DNA of 64,000 nt from NCBI GenBank assembly GCA_036005065.1, contig DASYQW010000348.1, positions 1 to 64,000 on the forward strand. The letters are read 5' to 3'. The translations under genes were made by a program, and so were the position numbers. This DNA is from Candidatus Methylomirabilota bacterium (GTDB lineage: Bacteria > Methylomirabilota > Methylomirabilia > Rokubacteriales > DASRDR01). The notes beneath the pieces were generated by a model. The model saw only the letters and a program-made list of their open reading frames with translations, was not told the origin of the DNA and did no database searches. This document shows positions 51,700 to 60,779 of this stretch, piece after piece. The stretch's first letter is position 1. Each line of letters begins with the position of its first letter.

Positions 51700-52965
51700 T
51701 CAGTCGGAGGGAGCGGCCTCGGTGCCGGGCGCCGGAGCGCCGGCGTCGGACATCTCGTGCAGAAGATCGAGGTAGCGGACGTTCCACCCGTCGGCGCGGA
51801 GCCGCGCCAGGCCGAACCGGACGAGCTCGGCGTTCAGCATGCGCCCGTTCGGCAGGAAGACGTAGGCGAGCCAGTTCCCCTCGGCGTCGTAGCGCTGGCG
51901 GTCGAACTCGAGATACACGATCAGGCCGCGCTCGAGCGGCGCCCACGGATCCTCGCCGGTCCACGTCCCGCCCGCCGGCTCGACGCCGGCCAGGCGGACC
52001 CGATGGTAGCCGCTCCGGACGCGCACCTCGAGAAGGTCCGGGGCGAGCCGTCGGGCGAATCGCACCGGGGTCCGCCCGCGCACGGGCGCGATCTCTTCGG
52101 GGAACAGCCGCGCGACCTCGTTCAGCGCGATCCCGACGATCCCACCGAGGCGGCGGAACCGGAACTCGCCCTCCTCGACCCAGAACCCCTCGACGCGCAT
52201 CAGCTGCCCGCTCTGGAGCCGGAGGAAATGGGGACGGTCGGAGCTCTGATAGGGAAGCCGCGGCGCGGGGGCCGGCGGCACGGGCCCCGACGGCCGGGTT
52301 TCCAGTCCCTCGGCCCCTTCGGTGGCTCGGATGGACAGCCAGGCCTCGGGGGCGTCCGAGTTCGGCGCCATCCGCACCACGCCGAGGATCTCGGAGCGCG
52401 CCACGGTGAAGGACCCATTGGCCACCGCAACCCGCACCCGATCCCCTTCGGGCTTGAGGCTGGCGACCCGGAGGTTCCCCCCCCCGCGCATCGTGAGGTA
52501 GAGGTCTGGCTCGGGCGCGAGCGGGGCGCCGCCCGTCTGGGCCTGGAGAGCTGGCGCGGGCAGGTTGGCGTAGCGGTCCGGCTGGTCCGGGACGATCTTG
52601 AGAATCTCGAAGGTCGGGATGCGGATCCACCCGCCGTACTTCTGGAAGACGATGTGCCCGCCCTCCTCGCGGTAGCGTGTGACGACGATGGGCTCGCCCC
52701 CATCGAGGAGATAGATCAGGAAGGCCGGCGGCTGGGGCTCGTTCGGTGCGGTCTGTCCCGGGGCATCGCGGGTGAGCGGCGTCGCGCGCGGGGCCGGAGA
52801 CGGAAGGAGCCGGGGGGTTCGGACGCGCTCGGCCGGCCCGAGCCGGCGTCTCGCCACGGCCTGGGAAAGCCCCGCCGCGGCCGCGCCGTCGGCAAGCCCG
52901 GCCGTGAGGAGCGCGAGCGCGAGCCCGGTCCGAAGCGCCCTCCCGCGCCTCGGTCGCGCGTTCAT
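51700..52965 (-). CDS. Exported protein with C-terminal SNase-fold-like domain
   Basis: 421 residues. Signal peptide about 1-30 (ALRTGLALALLTAGLADGAA). The middle part has beta-rich repeats. The C-terminal part (about 325-400) reads like a staphylococcal-nuclease OB fold: GYHRVRLAGVEPAGG, GLIVYLEFDRQRYDAEGNWL and AYVFLPNGRMLNAELVRFGL. The catalytic Arg/Glu residues of active SNases (for example the EDR/RYGR set) are not evident, so it may be a binding domain. ATG at 52963-52965; a predicted promoter (TATAGT) starts almost at the ATG, i.e. a nearly leaderless message. Divergent from the TPR gene. Confidence 0.75.
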   Translation of the reverse strand: MNARPRRGRALRTGLALALLTAGLADGAAAAGLSQAVARRRLGPAERVRTPRLLPSPAPRATPLTRDAPGQTAPNEPQPPAFLIYLLDGGEPIVVTRYREEGGHIVFQKYGGWIRIPTFEILKIVPDQPDRYANLPAPALQAQTGGAPLAPEPDLYLTMRGGGNLRVASLKPEGDRVRVAVANGSFTVARSEILGVVRMAPNSDAPEAWLSIRATEGAEGLETRPSGPVPPAPAPRLPYQSSDRPHFLRLQSGQLMRVEGFWVEEGEFRFRRLGGIVGIALNEVARLFPEEIAPVRGRTPVRFARRLAPDLLEVRVRSGYHRVRLAGVEPAGGTWTGEDPWAPLERGLIVYLEFDRQRYDAEGNWLAYVFLPNGRMLNAELVRFGLARLRADGWNVRYLDLLHEMSDAGAPAPGTEAAPSD

Positions 52966-52971
52966 GGCGGT

Positions 52972-53000
52972 ACTATAGCGGGGGAGCGAGCGGTCGTCCA
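52972..53000 (-). promoter_or_regulatory. Sigma70 promoter for the SNase-fold-like gene
   Basis: On the minus strand: TGGACG (52995-53000), 17-base spacer, TATAGT (52972-52977), only 6 bases before the ATG, implying a leaderless transcript. Confidence 0.6.
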
Positions 53001-53036
53001 AACAAATGGCGGCCGGCCCGCAAATTCCCGCCAGCA

Positions 53037-53066
53037 TTGACAGCCTCGCGACCGGGCCCGTATAGT
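53037..53066 (+). promoter_or_regulatory. Sigma70 promoter for the TPR-efp-acc unit
   Basis: TTGACA (53037-53042), 18-base spacer, TATAGT (53061-53066). Transcription would start near 53073, 33 bases before the GTG of the TPR gene. Confidence 0.75.
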
Positions 53067-53105
53067 AAGCGAGATCCGGCGGCTCTGACCTGGCCGGGAG
53101 CGCAC

Positions 53106-53738
53106 GTGCCGACCGCCGACGAGATCCGCCACCAGGAAGCGCGCCTCCGCCGGGAGCCCAGCTCCCAGGCGTATGCCGCGCTCGCGGAGGCGTACCGGCG
53201 GGCCGGCCGGGTCGATGAAGCGATCGCGGTCTCCCGCCAGGGTCTCGAGCGGCACCCGGCGTACTCGACCGCCCGCTTCATCCTGGCCAAGGCGCTGCTG
53301 GACCGCGAGGAGGTGGCCGAGGCGCGGGCCGAGGCCGAGCGCTTCCTCAAGAGCGAGCCGGACCACGAGCCGGCCCTTCGACTGGCGGCGGAATGCGCGT
53401 TGCGGCTGGCGGACCCGGCGGGGACGCTGGCCCATCTTCGCCGCCTCGCCGTGCTCGACCCCGACGACCGCGCGCTCCAGGGGCAGCTCCGAGCCCTGGA
53501 GGTGGCGCTGGGTCGGGTGCGCCCGGGTCAGGAGGCCGGCGGCCTCTGGCCGCTCCTCGCGGACGATACGTTCGCCACGGTGACGTTCGGCGATCTGTGT
53601 CTCGGCCAGGGTCTCCTGGACGAGGCCACGGCCGTCTTCAGTCGCATCGTGCTCCGGGCTCCCGGTCACGCGATTGCCCGCGAGCGCCTGGCCGAGCTCG
53701 GTCGGCCGAGAGGTCAGGCGCGGCGGCTCAGGGGATAG
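53106..53738 (+). CDS. TPR-repeat protein
   Basis: 210 residues, cytoplasmic (no signal peptide), with about four TPR-type helical pairs: SSQAYAALAEAYRRAGRVDE, SRQGLERHPAYSTARFILAK, EPDHEPALRLAAECALRLAD and DLCLGQGLLDEATAVFSRIV. A scaffold role is expected. GTG 53106 with GGGAG upstream is used because the promoter ends at 53066; an upstream in-frame start at 53037 lies inside the promoter. Lies 12 bases before efp. Confidence 0.82.
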   Translation: MPTADEIRHQEARLRREPSSQAYAALAEAYRRAGRVDEAIAVSRQGLERHPAYSTARFILAKALLDREEVAEARAEAERFLKSEPDHEPALRLAAECALRLADPAGTLAHLRRLAVLDPDDRALQGQLRALEVALGRVRPGQEAGGLWPLLADDTFATVTFGDLCLGQGLLDEATAVFSRIVLRAPGHAIARERLAELGRPRGQARRLRG

Positions 53739-53750
53739 AGGCGTCAGGGA

Positions 53751-54311
53751 ATGCAGGTATCGACGGCAGAGTTCCGCAGGGGTCTCAAGATCGAGCTCGA
53801 CGGCAACCCGTACACCATCGTCGACTTTCAGCACGTCAAGCCGGGCAAGGGGGGGGCCTTCGTTCGCACCAAGCTCAAGCACCTCCGGCTCGGCACCGTC
53901 GTGGACCGGACGTTCCGCTCAGGTGAGAAGTTCGAGCTGGTGGACTTCGAGCAGAAGCCGATGCAGTTCCTCTACCGGGACGACGGCTTCCACTTCATGA
54001 GCCTGGAGACGTACGAGCAGGTGTCTCTCTCCGAGGAGGAGGTCGGGGAAGCCGCCGACTACCTCAAGGAAAACATGGAAGTGGAGCTACTCTACATCAA
54101 CGGATCCCCGGCCGGCGTGGACCTCCCGACCTTCGCCGAGCTTCGGGTCACGAAGACCGACCCCGGCCTGCGCGGAGACACCGCCTCGGGAGGCTCGAAG
54201 CCCGCCACCCTCGAGACGGGCGCGGTCGTGTCGGTCCCCCTCTTCATCAACGAGGGGGACATCCTCAAGGTCGATACGCGGACGGGCGCCTACATCGAGC
54301 GGGCAGGATAG
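53751..54311 (+). CDS. efp: Translation elongation factor P
   Basis: 186 residues, three beta domains. KOW-like start, then VKPGKGGAFVRTKLK with the modifiable Lys at about 33 and a Pro before it; later EVGEAADYLKENMEVELLYI and the C-terminal FINEGDILKVDTRTGAYIER. It rescues ribosomes stalled at polyproline; the many Pro-rich proteins encoded nearby (PilP, PilQ, lipoproteins) would need it. No modification enzyme is seen in this window. Confidence 0.96.
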   Translation: MQVSTAEFRRGLKIELDGNPYTIVDFQHVKPGKGGAFVRTKLKHLRLGTVVDRTFRSGEKFELVDFEQKPMQFLYRDDGFHFMSLETYEQVSLSEEEVGEAADYLKENMEVELLYINGSPAGVDLPTFAELRVTKTDPGLRGDTASGGSKPATLETGAVVSVPLFINEGDILKVDTRTGAYIERAG

Positions 54312-54374
54312 CGCGGTGCCGCCCACCGGGGTGGTCCGGCTCGAGTCGCCGCCCGGCGCCGAGGGGAATCACCG

Positions 54375-54821
<447 letters not shown>

Positions 54822-54848
54822 GTCCACCCATGCTGAGCCGGAGTTGAC

Positions 54849-56183
54849 GTGTTCGGCAAGATCCTGATCGCCAACCGGGGCGAGATCGCGCTCCGCATCC
54901 TCCGGACCTGCCGGGAGATGGGGATCCGCACGGTGGTCGCCCACTCGAAGGCCGATGCCAACTCCCTGCCCGTCCTCCTCGCCGACGAGAGCGTGTGCAT
55001 CGGGCCCGAGGACAGCGCCCAGAGTTACCTGAACATCCCGAGCCTCATCTCGGCCGCCGAGGTGACCGACGCCGAGGCGATCCACCCCGGCTACGGCTTC
55101 CTGGCCGAGAATGCCACGTTCGCCGAGATCTGCCGGGCCTGCTCGATCCGCTTCATCGGACCGAGCCCGGACGCGATCCGGCTGCTCGGGGACAAGGTCC
55201 GCGCCCGCGACCTGGCGCGGAAGGCCGAGGTGCCGCTGCTCCCGGGCAGCGAGGGAGCCCTCCGCGACGAGACCGAGGCTCGCGCGTGGGCGGACGAGAT
55301 CGGGTACCCGATCGTGCTCAAGGCGGCCATGGGCGGCGGCGGGCGCGGGATGCGGGTCGTCCGCGGTCCGGAGAGCCTGACGGCCGCGGTCCAGACGTGT
55401 CAGACGGAGGCGGCCGCCGCCTTCGGATCGTCCGAGATCTACATCGAGCGGTACGTCGAGAGCGCCCGGCACGTCGAGGTGCAGGTCCTGGCCGACGGCA
55501 GCGGGGACCTGATCCACCTCGGGGAGCGCGAATGCTCCATCCAGCGGCGCCACCAGAAGCTCCTCGAGGAGACCCCGTCGCCGGCGGTGACCGCGGCCCT
55601 TCGCCGGGAGCTGACCGCCGCCGCCCTGCGACTCTGCCGGGCCGCCGGCTACGAGAGCGCGGGGACCGTGGAGTTCATCCTCGACGGGAAGGGCCGCTTC
55701 TACTTCCTCGAGGTGAACACGCGGATCCAGGTGGAGCATCCGGTCACCGAGATGGTGACCGGCATCGATCTCGTCCGCGAGCAGATCCGGATCGCGGCCG
55801 GCGAGCCGCTGGGCCTGACGCAGGACGCCGTGCCTTCCGAGGGCCACGCGATCGAGTGCCGCATCACCGCGGAAGACCCGGTGACCTTCGTCCCCAATCC
55901 CGGCCGCATCACCACCTACCTGCCGCCCGGGGGCTTCGGGGTGCGGGTGGACAGCCACTGCTTCGGCGGCTACACGGTGCCGCCCCACTACGACTCGCTG
56001 GTGGCCAAGGTCATCACCCACGGGGCGGATCGCCCGGCGGCGATCGCCCGAATGCGGCGCGCGCTGGCCGAGTTCCTCCTCGAAGGGATCAAGACCACGA
56101 TCCCGTTCCACACGCGCCTGCTCACCGATCCCCGGTTCGTCGAAGGGGCGTACTCGACGGCGTTCATCGAGACCCAGCTCTGA
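54849..56183 (+). CDS. accC: Biotin carboxylase subunit of acetyl-CoA carboxylase
   Basis: 444 residues. ATP-grasp: KILIANRGEIALRILRTCRE at the start, the glycine-rich loop KAAMGGGGRGMRVV, HVEVQVLADGSG, ERECSIQRRHQKLLEE and FLEVNTRIQVEHPVTEM with metal and bicarbonate-binding residues. Transfers carboxyl from bicarbonate to biotin of AccB. GTG start at 54849. Confidence 0.97.
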   Translation: MFGKILIANRGEIALRILRTCREMGIRTVVAHSKADANSLPVLLADESVCIGPEDSAQSYLNIPSLISAAEVTDAEAIHPGYGFLAENATFAEICRACSIRFIGPSPDAIRLLGDKVRARDLARKAEVPLLPGSEGALRDETEARAWADEIGYPIVLKAAMGGGGRGMRVVRGPESLTAAVQTCQTEAAAAFGSSEIYIERYVESARHVEVQVLADGSGDLIHLGERECSIQRRHQKLLEETPSPAVTAALRRELTAAALRLCRAAGYESAGTVEFILDGKGRFYFLEVNTRIQVEHPVTEMVTGIDLVREQIRIAAGEPLGLTQDAVPSEGHAIECRITAEDPVTFVPNPGRITTYLPPGGFGVRVDSHCFGGYTVPPHYDSLVAKVITHGADRPAAIARMRRALAEFLLEGIKTTIPFHTRLLTDPRFVEGAYSTAFIETQL

Positions 56184-56195
56184 TACCCTCCGGGC

Positions 56196-56876
56196 ATGGC
56201 TGCGCCCCCGACGTCCCGGCCGCCCCTCGACCTCTACGTGATCCTGGATCCGGCGGCCTCGGGAGACGCCGACCTCGCCACCCTCGCCGACCAGGTCCTG
56301 GCGGCCGGCGGGCGCTGGATCCAGCTCCGGGCCAAAGAGGCGACGACGCGCGAGCTCGCCGGGCTGGCCCGGCGCGTCGGCGAGCGGGTGCGGGCGGCCG
56401 GCGGCGTGTTCCTCGTGAACGATCGGTTGGACGTCGCGCTGGCCATCGGAGCGGACGGCGTCCATCTGGGCCAGGACGACCTGGCGGTGCAGGACGCCCG
56501 GCGTCTGGCTCCGGGCCTGGTCGTGGGCGCCTCCACGCACAGCCTGGATCAAGCCCGCCGCGCTCAAGCCGAGGGCGCCGACTACGTCGCCCTGGGCTCG
56601 ATCTTCCCGACCGGATCCAAGCCGAGCTTCCAGCTGGTCGGGCTCGAGATGCTCCGGCTCTGCCGTCCCCACGTCACGGTGCCGCTGGTCGCCATCGGGG
56701 GCATCACCCCGGAGCGCGTGCCGGCGGTGCTCGCCGCCGGCGCCGACGGGGTGGCGGTCATCTCCGCGATCGGCATGGCGCCCGACCCGGGCGGGGCCAC
56801 CCGGGCGTTTCTGGCGGCCTTCCGCCAGGCCCGACCGGCTCGTCACCTTGACAGCTCTTGGCGCGGCGCCCCATAA
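56196..56876 (+). CDS. thiE: Thiamine-phosphate synthase
   Basis: 226 residues, TIM barrel. Family motifs: LAAGGRWIQLRAKEATTREL, FLVNDRLDVALAIGADGVHL, GQDDL and VGASTHSLDQARRAQAEGAD, with GSIFPTGSKP and VAIGGI. Joins HMP-PP and thiazole phosphate to thiamine phosphate. 12 bases after accC. No TPP riboswitch was seen in front of the transcription unit. The promoter of the next transporter operon overlaps its 3' end. Confidence 0.92.
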   Translation: MAAPPTSRPPLDLYVILDPAASGDADLATLADQVLAAGGRWIQLRAKEATTRELAGLARRVGERVRAAGGVFLVNDRLDVALAIGADGVHLGQDDLAVQDARRLAPGLVVGASTHSLDQARRAQAEGADYVALGSIFPTGSKPSFQLVGLEMLRLCRPHVTVPLVAIGGITPERVPAVLAAGADGVAVISAIGMAPDPGGATRAFLAAFRQARPARHLDSSWRGAP

Positions 56877-56877
56877 T
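56848..56877 (+). promoter_or_regulatory. Sigma70 promoter of the liv operon
   Basis: TTGACA (56848-56853), 18-base spacer, CATAAT (56872-56877), inside the end of thiE. The leader of about 109 bases carries a GGCCC-GAAA-GGGTC hairpin. The same GTCACCTTGACA string precedes the second substrate-binding gene at 63623-63634. Confidence 0.75.
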
Positions 56878-56992
56878 ACTCACCACTCGCGTCCATGCCG
56901 CCATGCTCTCGCCCTGGGAGGTGAGGGTGTCGCCGGCCCGAAAGGGTCGACTTGGTTCCCGGGTTCACTCACGCCAGAAAAGGAGGATGCCT

Positions 56993-58177
56993 ATGCGCTT
57001 CCGCCTGACCCGCCTCGTGATTCTCCTCGCGGTGCTCGCGCTCGCGGTTCCGCTGACCGCGGAGGCTCAGGGCAAGGGGACGATCAAGATCGCCACCCAG
57101 AGCCCGCTGTCCGGCGAGCTGGCGGCGCTGGGTGAGGGCATCAAGCTCGGCACCCAGCTGGCCGTCGAGAAGTTCAAGGCCGCCGTCGAGAAGGCCGGCT
57201 TCAAGGTCGAGCTGGTGCCCTTCGACGATCAGGCCAAGCCCGACGTGGGTGTCGCCAACGCGAAGAACATCATCAACGACAAGGACATCCTGGCGGTCAT
57301 CGGCCACCTCAACTCGGGAGTCGCCATCCCGTCGTCGGAGGTCTACAAGGAAGTCAACCTCGTGATGATCTCGCCCGCCAACACGAACCCGCTCATCACC
57401 GACCGCGGCCTGCCCAACGTGAACCGGGTCTGCGGCCGCGACGACGTGCAGGGAGAGGTGGGGGCGCGGTTCGCCAAGGACGAGCTGAAGGTCAAGAGCG
57501 TGTACATCGTCCACAACAAGAACCAGTACGGGCAGGGGATCGCCGAGTATTTCCAGGACACCTCGAAGAAGCTCGGTGTCCAGGTCCTCGGCTTCGAGGG
57601 CACGGAAGAGCGCGCCAACTTCGACCCGATCCTGACCCCGATCAAGGCCAAGAACCCGGACGTGATCTATTTCGGAGGGGAGTACCCGCAGGCCGCGCCG
57701 ATGTTCCGCCAGGCCCGGGAAAAGGGCATCAAGGCCAAGTTCATGGGGCCGGACGGGCTGGACTCGTCGGAGCTTGTGAAGCTCGGCGGTGACGCGGTGG
57801 CGGGGATGCACTTCACCACGGTCGCGGGAGGCGTGAAGGAATACCCCAAGGCCAAGGAGTTCGCCGACGAGTACAAGAAGAAGTTCGGGAAGGACCCGGA
57901 GCCGTTCGCGGCCCAGGCCTATGACGCCACCGCCGTCGCCCTGAAGGGCCTGGAGGCCGCCATCAAGGAGGCCGGAGGGAAGGTGCCGACCCGCGAGGCC
58001 GTGTCGAAGGCCACGCGGAAGGTCAAGTACAGCGGCATCACCGGCAGCATCGAGTTCGACGACAAGGGAGATCCGAAGAAGGCCACCTACCTGATCTACC
58101 AGGTCGGCAAGGACTGGAAGGACAACAAGCTGGTCAAGCGCCTGGAGATCGCCGCCCCCGCGGCCAAGAAGCAGTAG
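56993..58177 (+). CDS. livK: Branched-chain amino-acid ABC transporter, substrate-binding protein
   Basis: 394 residues. Signal peptide about 1-23 (VPLTAEAQ), then the Liv-type periplasmic binding fold: TIKIATQSPLSGELAALGEG, AVIGHLNSGVAIPSSEVYKE, SPANTNPLITDRGLPNVNRV and SVYIVHNKNQYGQGIAEYFQ. ATG 56993 with AAAGGAGG 6 bases upstream. It delivers a Leu/Ile/Val-type or other polar solute to LivH/LivM; true ligand unknown, since such systems are widely diversified. Confidence 0.93.
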   Translation: MRFRLTRLVILLAVLALAVPLTAEAQGKGTIKIATQSPLSGELAALGEGIKLGTQLAVEKFKAAVEKAGFKVELVPFDDQAKPDVGVANAKNIINDKDILAVIGHLNSGVAIPSSEVYKEVNLVMISPANTNPLITDRGLPNVNRVCGRDDVQGEVGARFAKDELKVKSVYIVHNKNQYGQGIAEYFQDTSKKLGVQVLGFEGTEERANFDPILTPIKAKNPDVIYFGGEYPQAAPMFRQAREKGIKAKFMGPDGLDSSELVKLGGDAVAGMHFTTVAGGVKEYPKAKEFADEYKKKFGKDPEPFAAQAYDATAVALKGLEAAIKEAGGKVPTREAVSKATRKVKYSGITGSIEFDDKGDPKKATYLIYQVGKDWKDNKLVKRLEIAAPAAKKQ

Positions 58178-58198
58178 CCGGACGCGCCTGGAACGCCG

Positions 58199-58229
58199 CC
58201 GGGGAGGGGCCGGCTCGGCCTCTCCCCGG
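58199..58229 (+). other. Hairpin between livK and livH
   Basis: CCGGGGAG / CTCCCCGG with a GGCC inner stem (58199-58229), followed by TTT. It probably protects the abundant livK message or lowers readthrough into the permease genes. Confidence 0.6.
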
Positions 58230-58261
58230 TTTCGGGGGGGACGTAGTCCCCTGCGAGGCGT

Positions 58262-59233
58262 ATGGACTGGCCGCTCGTCCTCGGCATCCTGCCCCAGGTC
58301 GTCATGGACGGCCTGGTCCTCGGCTTCATGTACGCCCTGATCGCCCTCGGCTACACCATGGTCTACGGGGTCCTCGAGCTGATCAACTTCGCCCACAGCG
58401 AGATCTTCATGGTGGGCGCCTTCGTCGGCGTGGAGATCCTGCTCGTGCTCCGGGCCGGCGGCTTGCTCGATCCCCTCAACCCCTTCCTGGTCCTGCTTCT
58501 GATCGTGCTGACGGGAATGCTGGTCTCCGGGCTCCTGGCGGTGGCGATCGAGCGCGTGGCCTACCGCCCGCTTCGGAGCGCGCCGCGCCTCATCCCGCTC
58601 ATCTCCGCGATCGGGGTGTCGTTCTTTCTCCAGGACGCGGTGCGGCTGGTCGAGAGCCTGTGGCGGAACGCCTTTTACCTCACCTATCCGTCCTTCCCGG
58701 TCTTCAACAAGCGCATCGAGCTCGGCGAGACCGTGGACTTCTCGGTCAAGTCGCTCCTCGTCATCGCCGCGTCGCTGATGGTGCTGGTCGCGCTCCAGTT
58801 CCTGGTCAACCGCACCAGGCTCGGCAAGGCGATCCGGGCCGTCGCCGAGGATCAGCCGACCGCGAGCCTCATGGGCATCAACGTGAACCGGATCATCTCG
58901 GTGACCTTCCTGATCGGGGGGGCCATGGGTGGGGCGGCCGGGGTGCTCTTCGGGGTCCAATACAACACCGTCAACCCGTTCACCGGCTTCATCCCCGGCA
59001 TCAAGGCCTTCACCGCCGCGGTCCTGGGCGGCATCGGCAACATTCCGGGAGCGATGGTGGGGGGCCTCGTGCTGGGGCTGCTCGAGGCCTTCGCCGCGTC
59101 CTACCTTTCGTTGTTCACCGGCGGCGCGTTCGGCGCGGAGTACAAGGACATCTTCGCGTTCTCGATCCTGATTCTGATCCTGATCTTCCGGCCCCGAGGA
59201 TTGCTGGGCGAGGTGGTCCGTGAGCGGGCGTAG
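58262..59233 (+). CDS. livH: Branched-chain amino-acid ABC permease LivH
   Basis: 323 residues, about 8 membrane helices. YALIALGYTMVYGVLELINF matches the LivH start, and GGIGNIPGAMVGGLVLGLLE the conserved EAA-like loop region facing the ATPase; FLVNRTRLGKAIRAVAEDQP precedes it. Forms the pore with LivM. ATG 58262. Confidence 0.93.
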   Translation: MDWPLVLGILPQVVMDGLVLGFMYALIALGYTMVYGVLELINFAHSEIFMVGAFVGVEILLVLRAGGLLDPLNPFLVLLLIVLTGMLVSGLLAVAIERVAYRPLRSAPRLIPLISAIGVSFFLQDAVRLVESLWRNAFYLTYPSFPVFNKRIELGETVDFSVKSLLVIAASLMVLVALQFLVNRTRLGKAIRAVAEDQPTASLMGINVNRIISVTFLIGGAMGGAAGVLFGVQYNTVNPFTGFIPGIKAFTAAVLGGIGNIPGAMVGGLVLGLLEAFAASYLSLFTGGAFGAEYKDIFAFSILILILIFRPRGLLGEVVRERA

Positions 59234-59251
59234 GCCGGCCAGGACGGGGGG

Positions 59252-60544
59252 ATGAGCTTCACGTTTCGGCTGCGGCGCAGCGCCCTGGCCGTCAACGTGC
59301 TGGTGCTCGCCCTCATCGCCGGGTCGGCGTTCCTGGTCTACGCCGTCCCCCGCTCGATCCTGGCCTTCATGGCCTTCCAGGCCTCGCTCCTCGTCGTCTA
59401 CTACGCGCCGCTCGCCCACCGGGTCAAGATGGGCTACGCCGTGCTCGCGCTCGGCGTGCTCATGCCCGTGCTCGGCACCATCAACGGCTACTACATGGAG
59501 ATCGCCATCCAGGTCGGCATCTTCGTGGCGCTGGCCCTCGGGCTCAACATCGTGGTGGGCCTGGCCGGACTGCTCGATCTCGGCTACGTGGCCTTCTATG
59601 CCGTCGGGGCGTACCTGTGGGCCATCTTCGGCTCGCCCCAGGCCGGGAAGTTCATCAGCGCCGCCCTGGTGAGCTTCCCGCTCGCCCCCGGCTGGTTCTT
59701 CGTGTTCCTGATCCTGGGGGTGGCGGTGGCCGGGGTGACCGGCGTGCTCCTGGGCCTCCCGGTGCTCCGGCTGCGCGGCGACTATCTGGCCATCGTGACC
59801 CTGGGGTTCGGCGAGGTCATCCGGGTCCTGGCCAACAACCTCGACAAGCCCTGGAACATCACCAACGGGCCGAAGGGCATCACGCCGATCCAGCGGCCCC
59901 CCCTCTTCTTCGACCCTCTGCTGCGGGTGGCCGGGATCGAGGTGTCTCCCTTCACGCTCTACCCGCTGTATTTCTACTTCCTCGTCCTGGCGGTGGTCGT
60001 GGTCGTCATCCTGGTGAACCAGCGGCTCGAGCACTCCCACGTCGGACGGGCGTGGGAGGCGATCCGGGAGGACGAGGTGGCGGCCCAGGCGATGGGAGTG
60101 CCGCTCGTCCGCATGAAGCTCCTCGCCTTCGCGGCGGGGGCCTCGTTCGCGGGGATCATGGGCGTCATCTTCAGCGCCAAGCAGCTCTTCATCAACCCCG
60201 AGTCCTTCACCTTTCTCGAGTCGATCGGGGTGCTGGCCATGGTCATCCTGGGCGGGATGGGCTCGATCCCGGGGGCGATCATCGGAGCCAGCGTGGTCAC
60301 CATCCTGAACCTCCAGGTCCTCAAGGGCATCTCGCTCTGGCTGAACGAGCTGCGGAACTCCGGGCTGGAGTTCCTGGGCTTCAACCTGGCCAACCTGCCG
60401 TCGCAGTTCGAGCCGGCCAAGTACGAGCGCATGGTCTTCGGGATCATCCTCGTGCTCATGATGATCTATCGCCCGGAAGGGATCATTCCCGCCCGGCGGC
60501 GGCGGCTGGAGACGTATCACCGGGGCGAGGAGCCCCCGCCGTGA
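59252..60544 (+). CDS. livM: Branched-chain amino-acid ABC permease LivM
   Basis: 430 residues, about 10 helices. GLNIVVGLAGLLDLGYVAFY is the LivM signature; GFGEVIRVLANNLDKPWNIT and the ATPase-contact GRAWEAIREDEVAAQAMGVP follow, then GGMGSIPGAIIGASVVTILN. The C-terminal extension of about 40 residues is basic. The stop codon lies inside a family 2 repeat unit. Confidence 0.93.
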   Translation: MSFTFRLRRSALAVNVLVLALIAGSAFLVYAVPRSILAFMAFQASLLVVYYAPLAHRVKMGYAVLALGVLMPVLGTINGYYMEIAIQVGIFVALALGLNIVVGLAGLLDLGYVAFYAVGAYLWAIFGSPQAGKFISAALVSFPLAPGWFFVFLILGVAVAGVTGVLLGLPVLRLRGDYLAIVTLGFGEVIRVLANNLDKPWNITNGPKGITPIQRPPLFFDPLLRVAGIEVSPFTLYPLYFYFLVLAVVVVVILVNQRLEHSHVGRAWEAIREDEVAAQAMGVPLVRMKLLAFAAGASFAGIMGVIFSAKQLFINPESFTFLESIGVLAMVILGGMGSIPGAIIGASVVTILNLQVLKGISLWLNELRNSGLEFLGFNLANLPSQFEPAKYERMVFGIILVLMMIYRPEGIIPARRRRLETYHRGEEPPP

Positions 60545-60728
60545 GGCGGCCCGGGCCGGGGCCCGTCGCATCTCTGCGTCCTCGGCGCTCGGCGCGCCTC
60601 AACGTATGCGGCATACGTCTCGGCGCGCCTCGCGCCTGCGTCCTTGATCTGCTCGGGCCGCGGCCCGGTTCCATCGCCCGGAGCCGACCACGCCGCTGCT
60701 CCGAAGGTAACGCCGTGAGGCGGCCCGG
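60537..60728 (+). repeat. Family 2 element: stop-codon-duplicating direct repeats around a long palindrome
   Basis: Exact 18-bp direct repeat CGCCGTGAGGCGGCCCGG (60537-60554 and 60711-60728), spanning the livM TGA. The centre is GGCGCGCC-TCAA-CGTATGC-G-GCATACG-TCTC-GGCGCGCC (60591-60629). Outer arms differ from the other copy but still pair. Confidence 0.8.
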
Positions 60729-60779
60729 TTCCATCGCCGGACCCGATCACGCCGCTATACCGAAGGGACCGCCGTGAGC
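60661..60779 (+). repeat. Tandem repeat (about 59 bp, two units) before livG
   Basis: 60661-60720 and 60721-60779 are about 85% alike; each begins CGGCCCGGTTCCATCGCC and ends in a ribosome-binding site plus GCCGTGAG. Unit 2's GTG is the livG start; unit 1's GTG (60715) opens a 20-codon frame that stops at 60775-60777, overlapping the livG start. Confidence 0.75.
60715..60777 (+). CDS. Possible 20-codon leader ORF overlapping livG
   Basis: GTG with CCGAAGG upstream, ending at a TGA that overlaps the livG GTG (GTGA). It arises from the tandem repeat. If translated, it would couple ribosomes into livG. Coding status is unproven; it may only be a by-product of the duplication. Confidence 0.25.
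   Translation: MRRPGSIAGPDHAAIPKGPP

Noticed and set aside
56969-60571. 1200-codon minus-strand frame opposite the liv genes
   Set aside because: Antisense shadow in GC-rich DNA; the plus strand carries clear LivK/H/M families.
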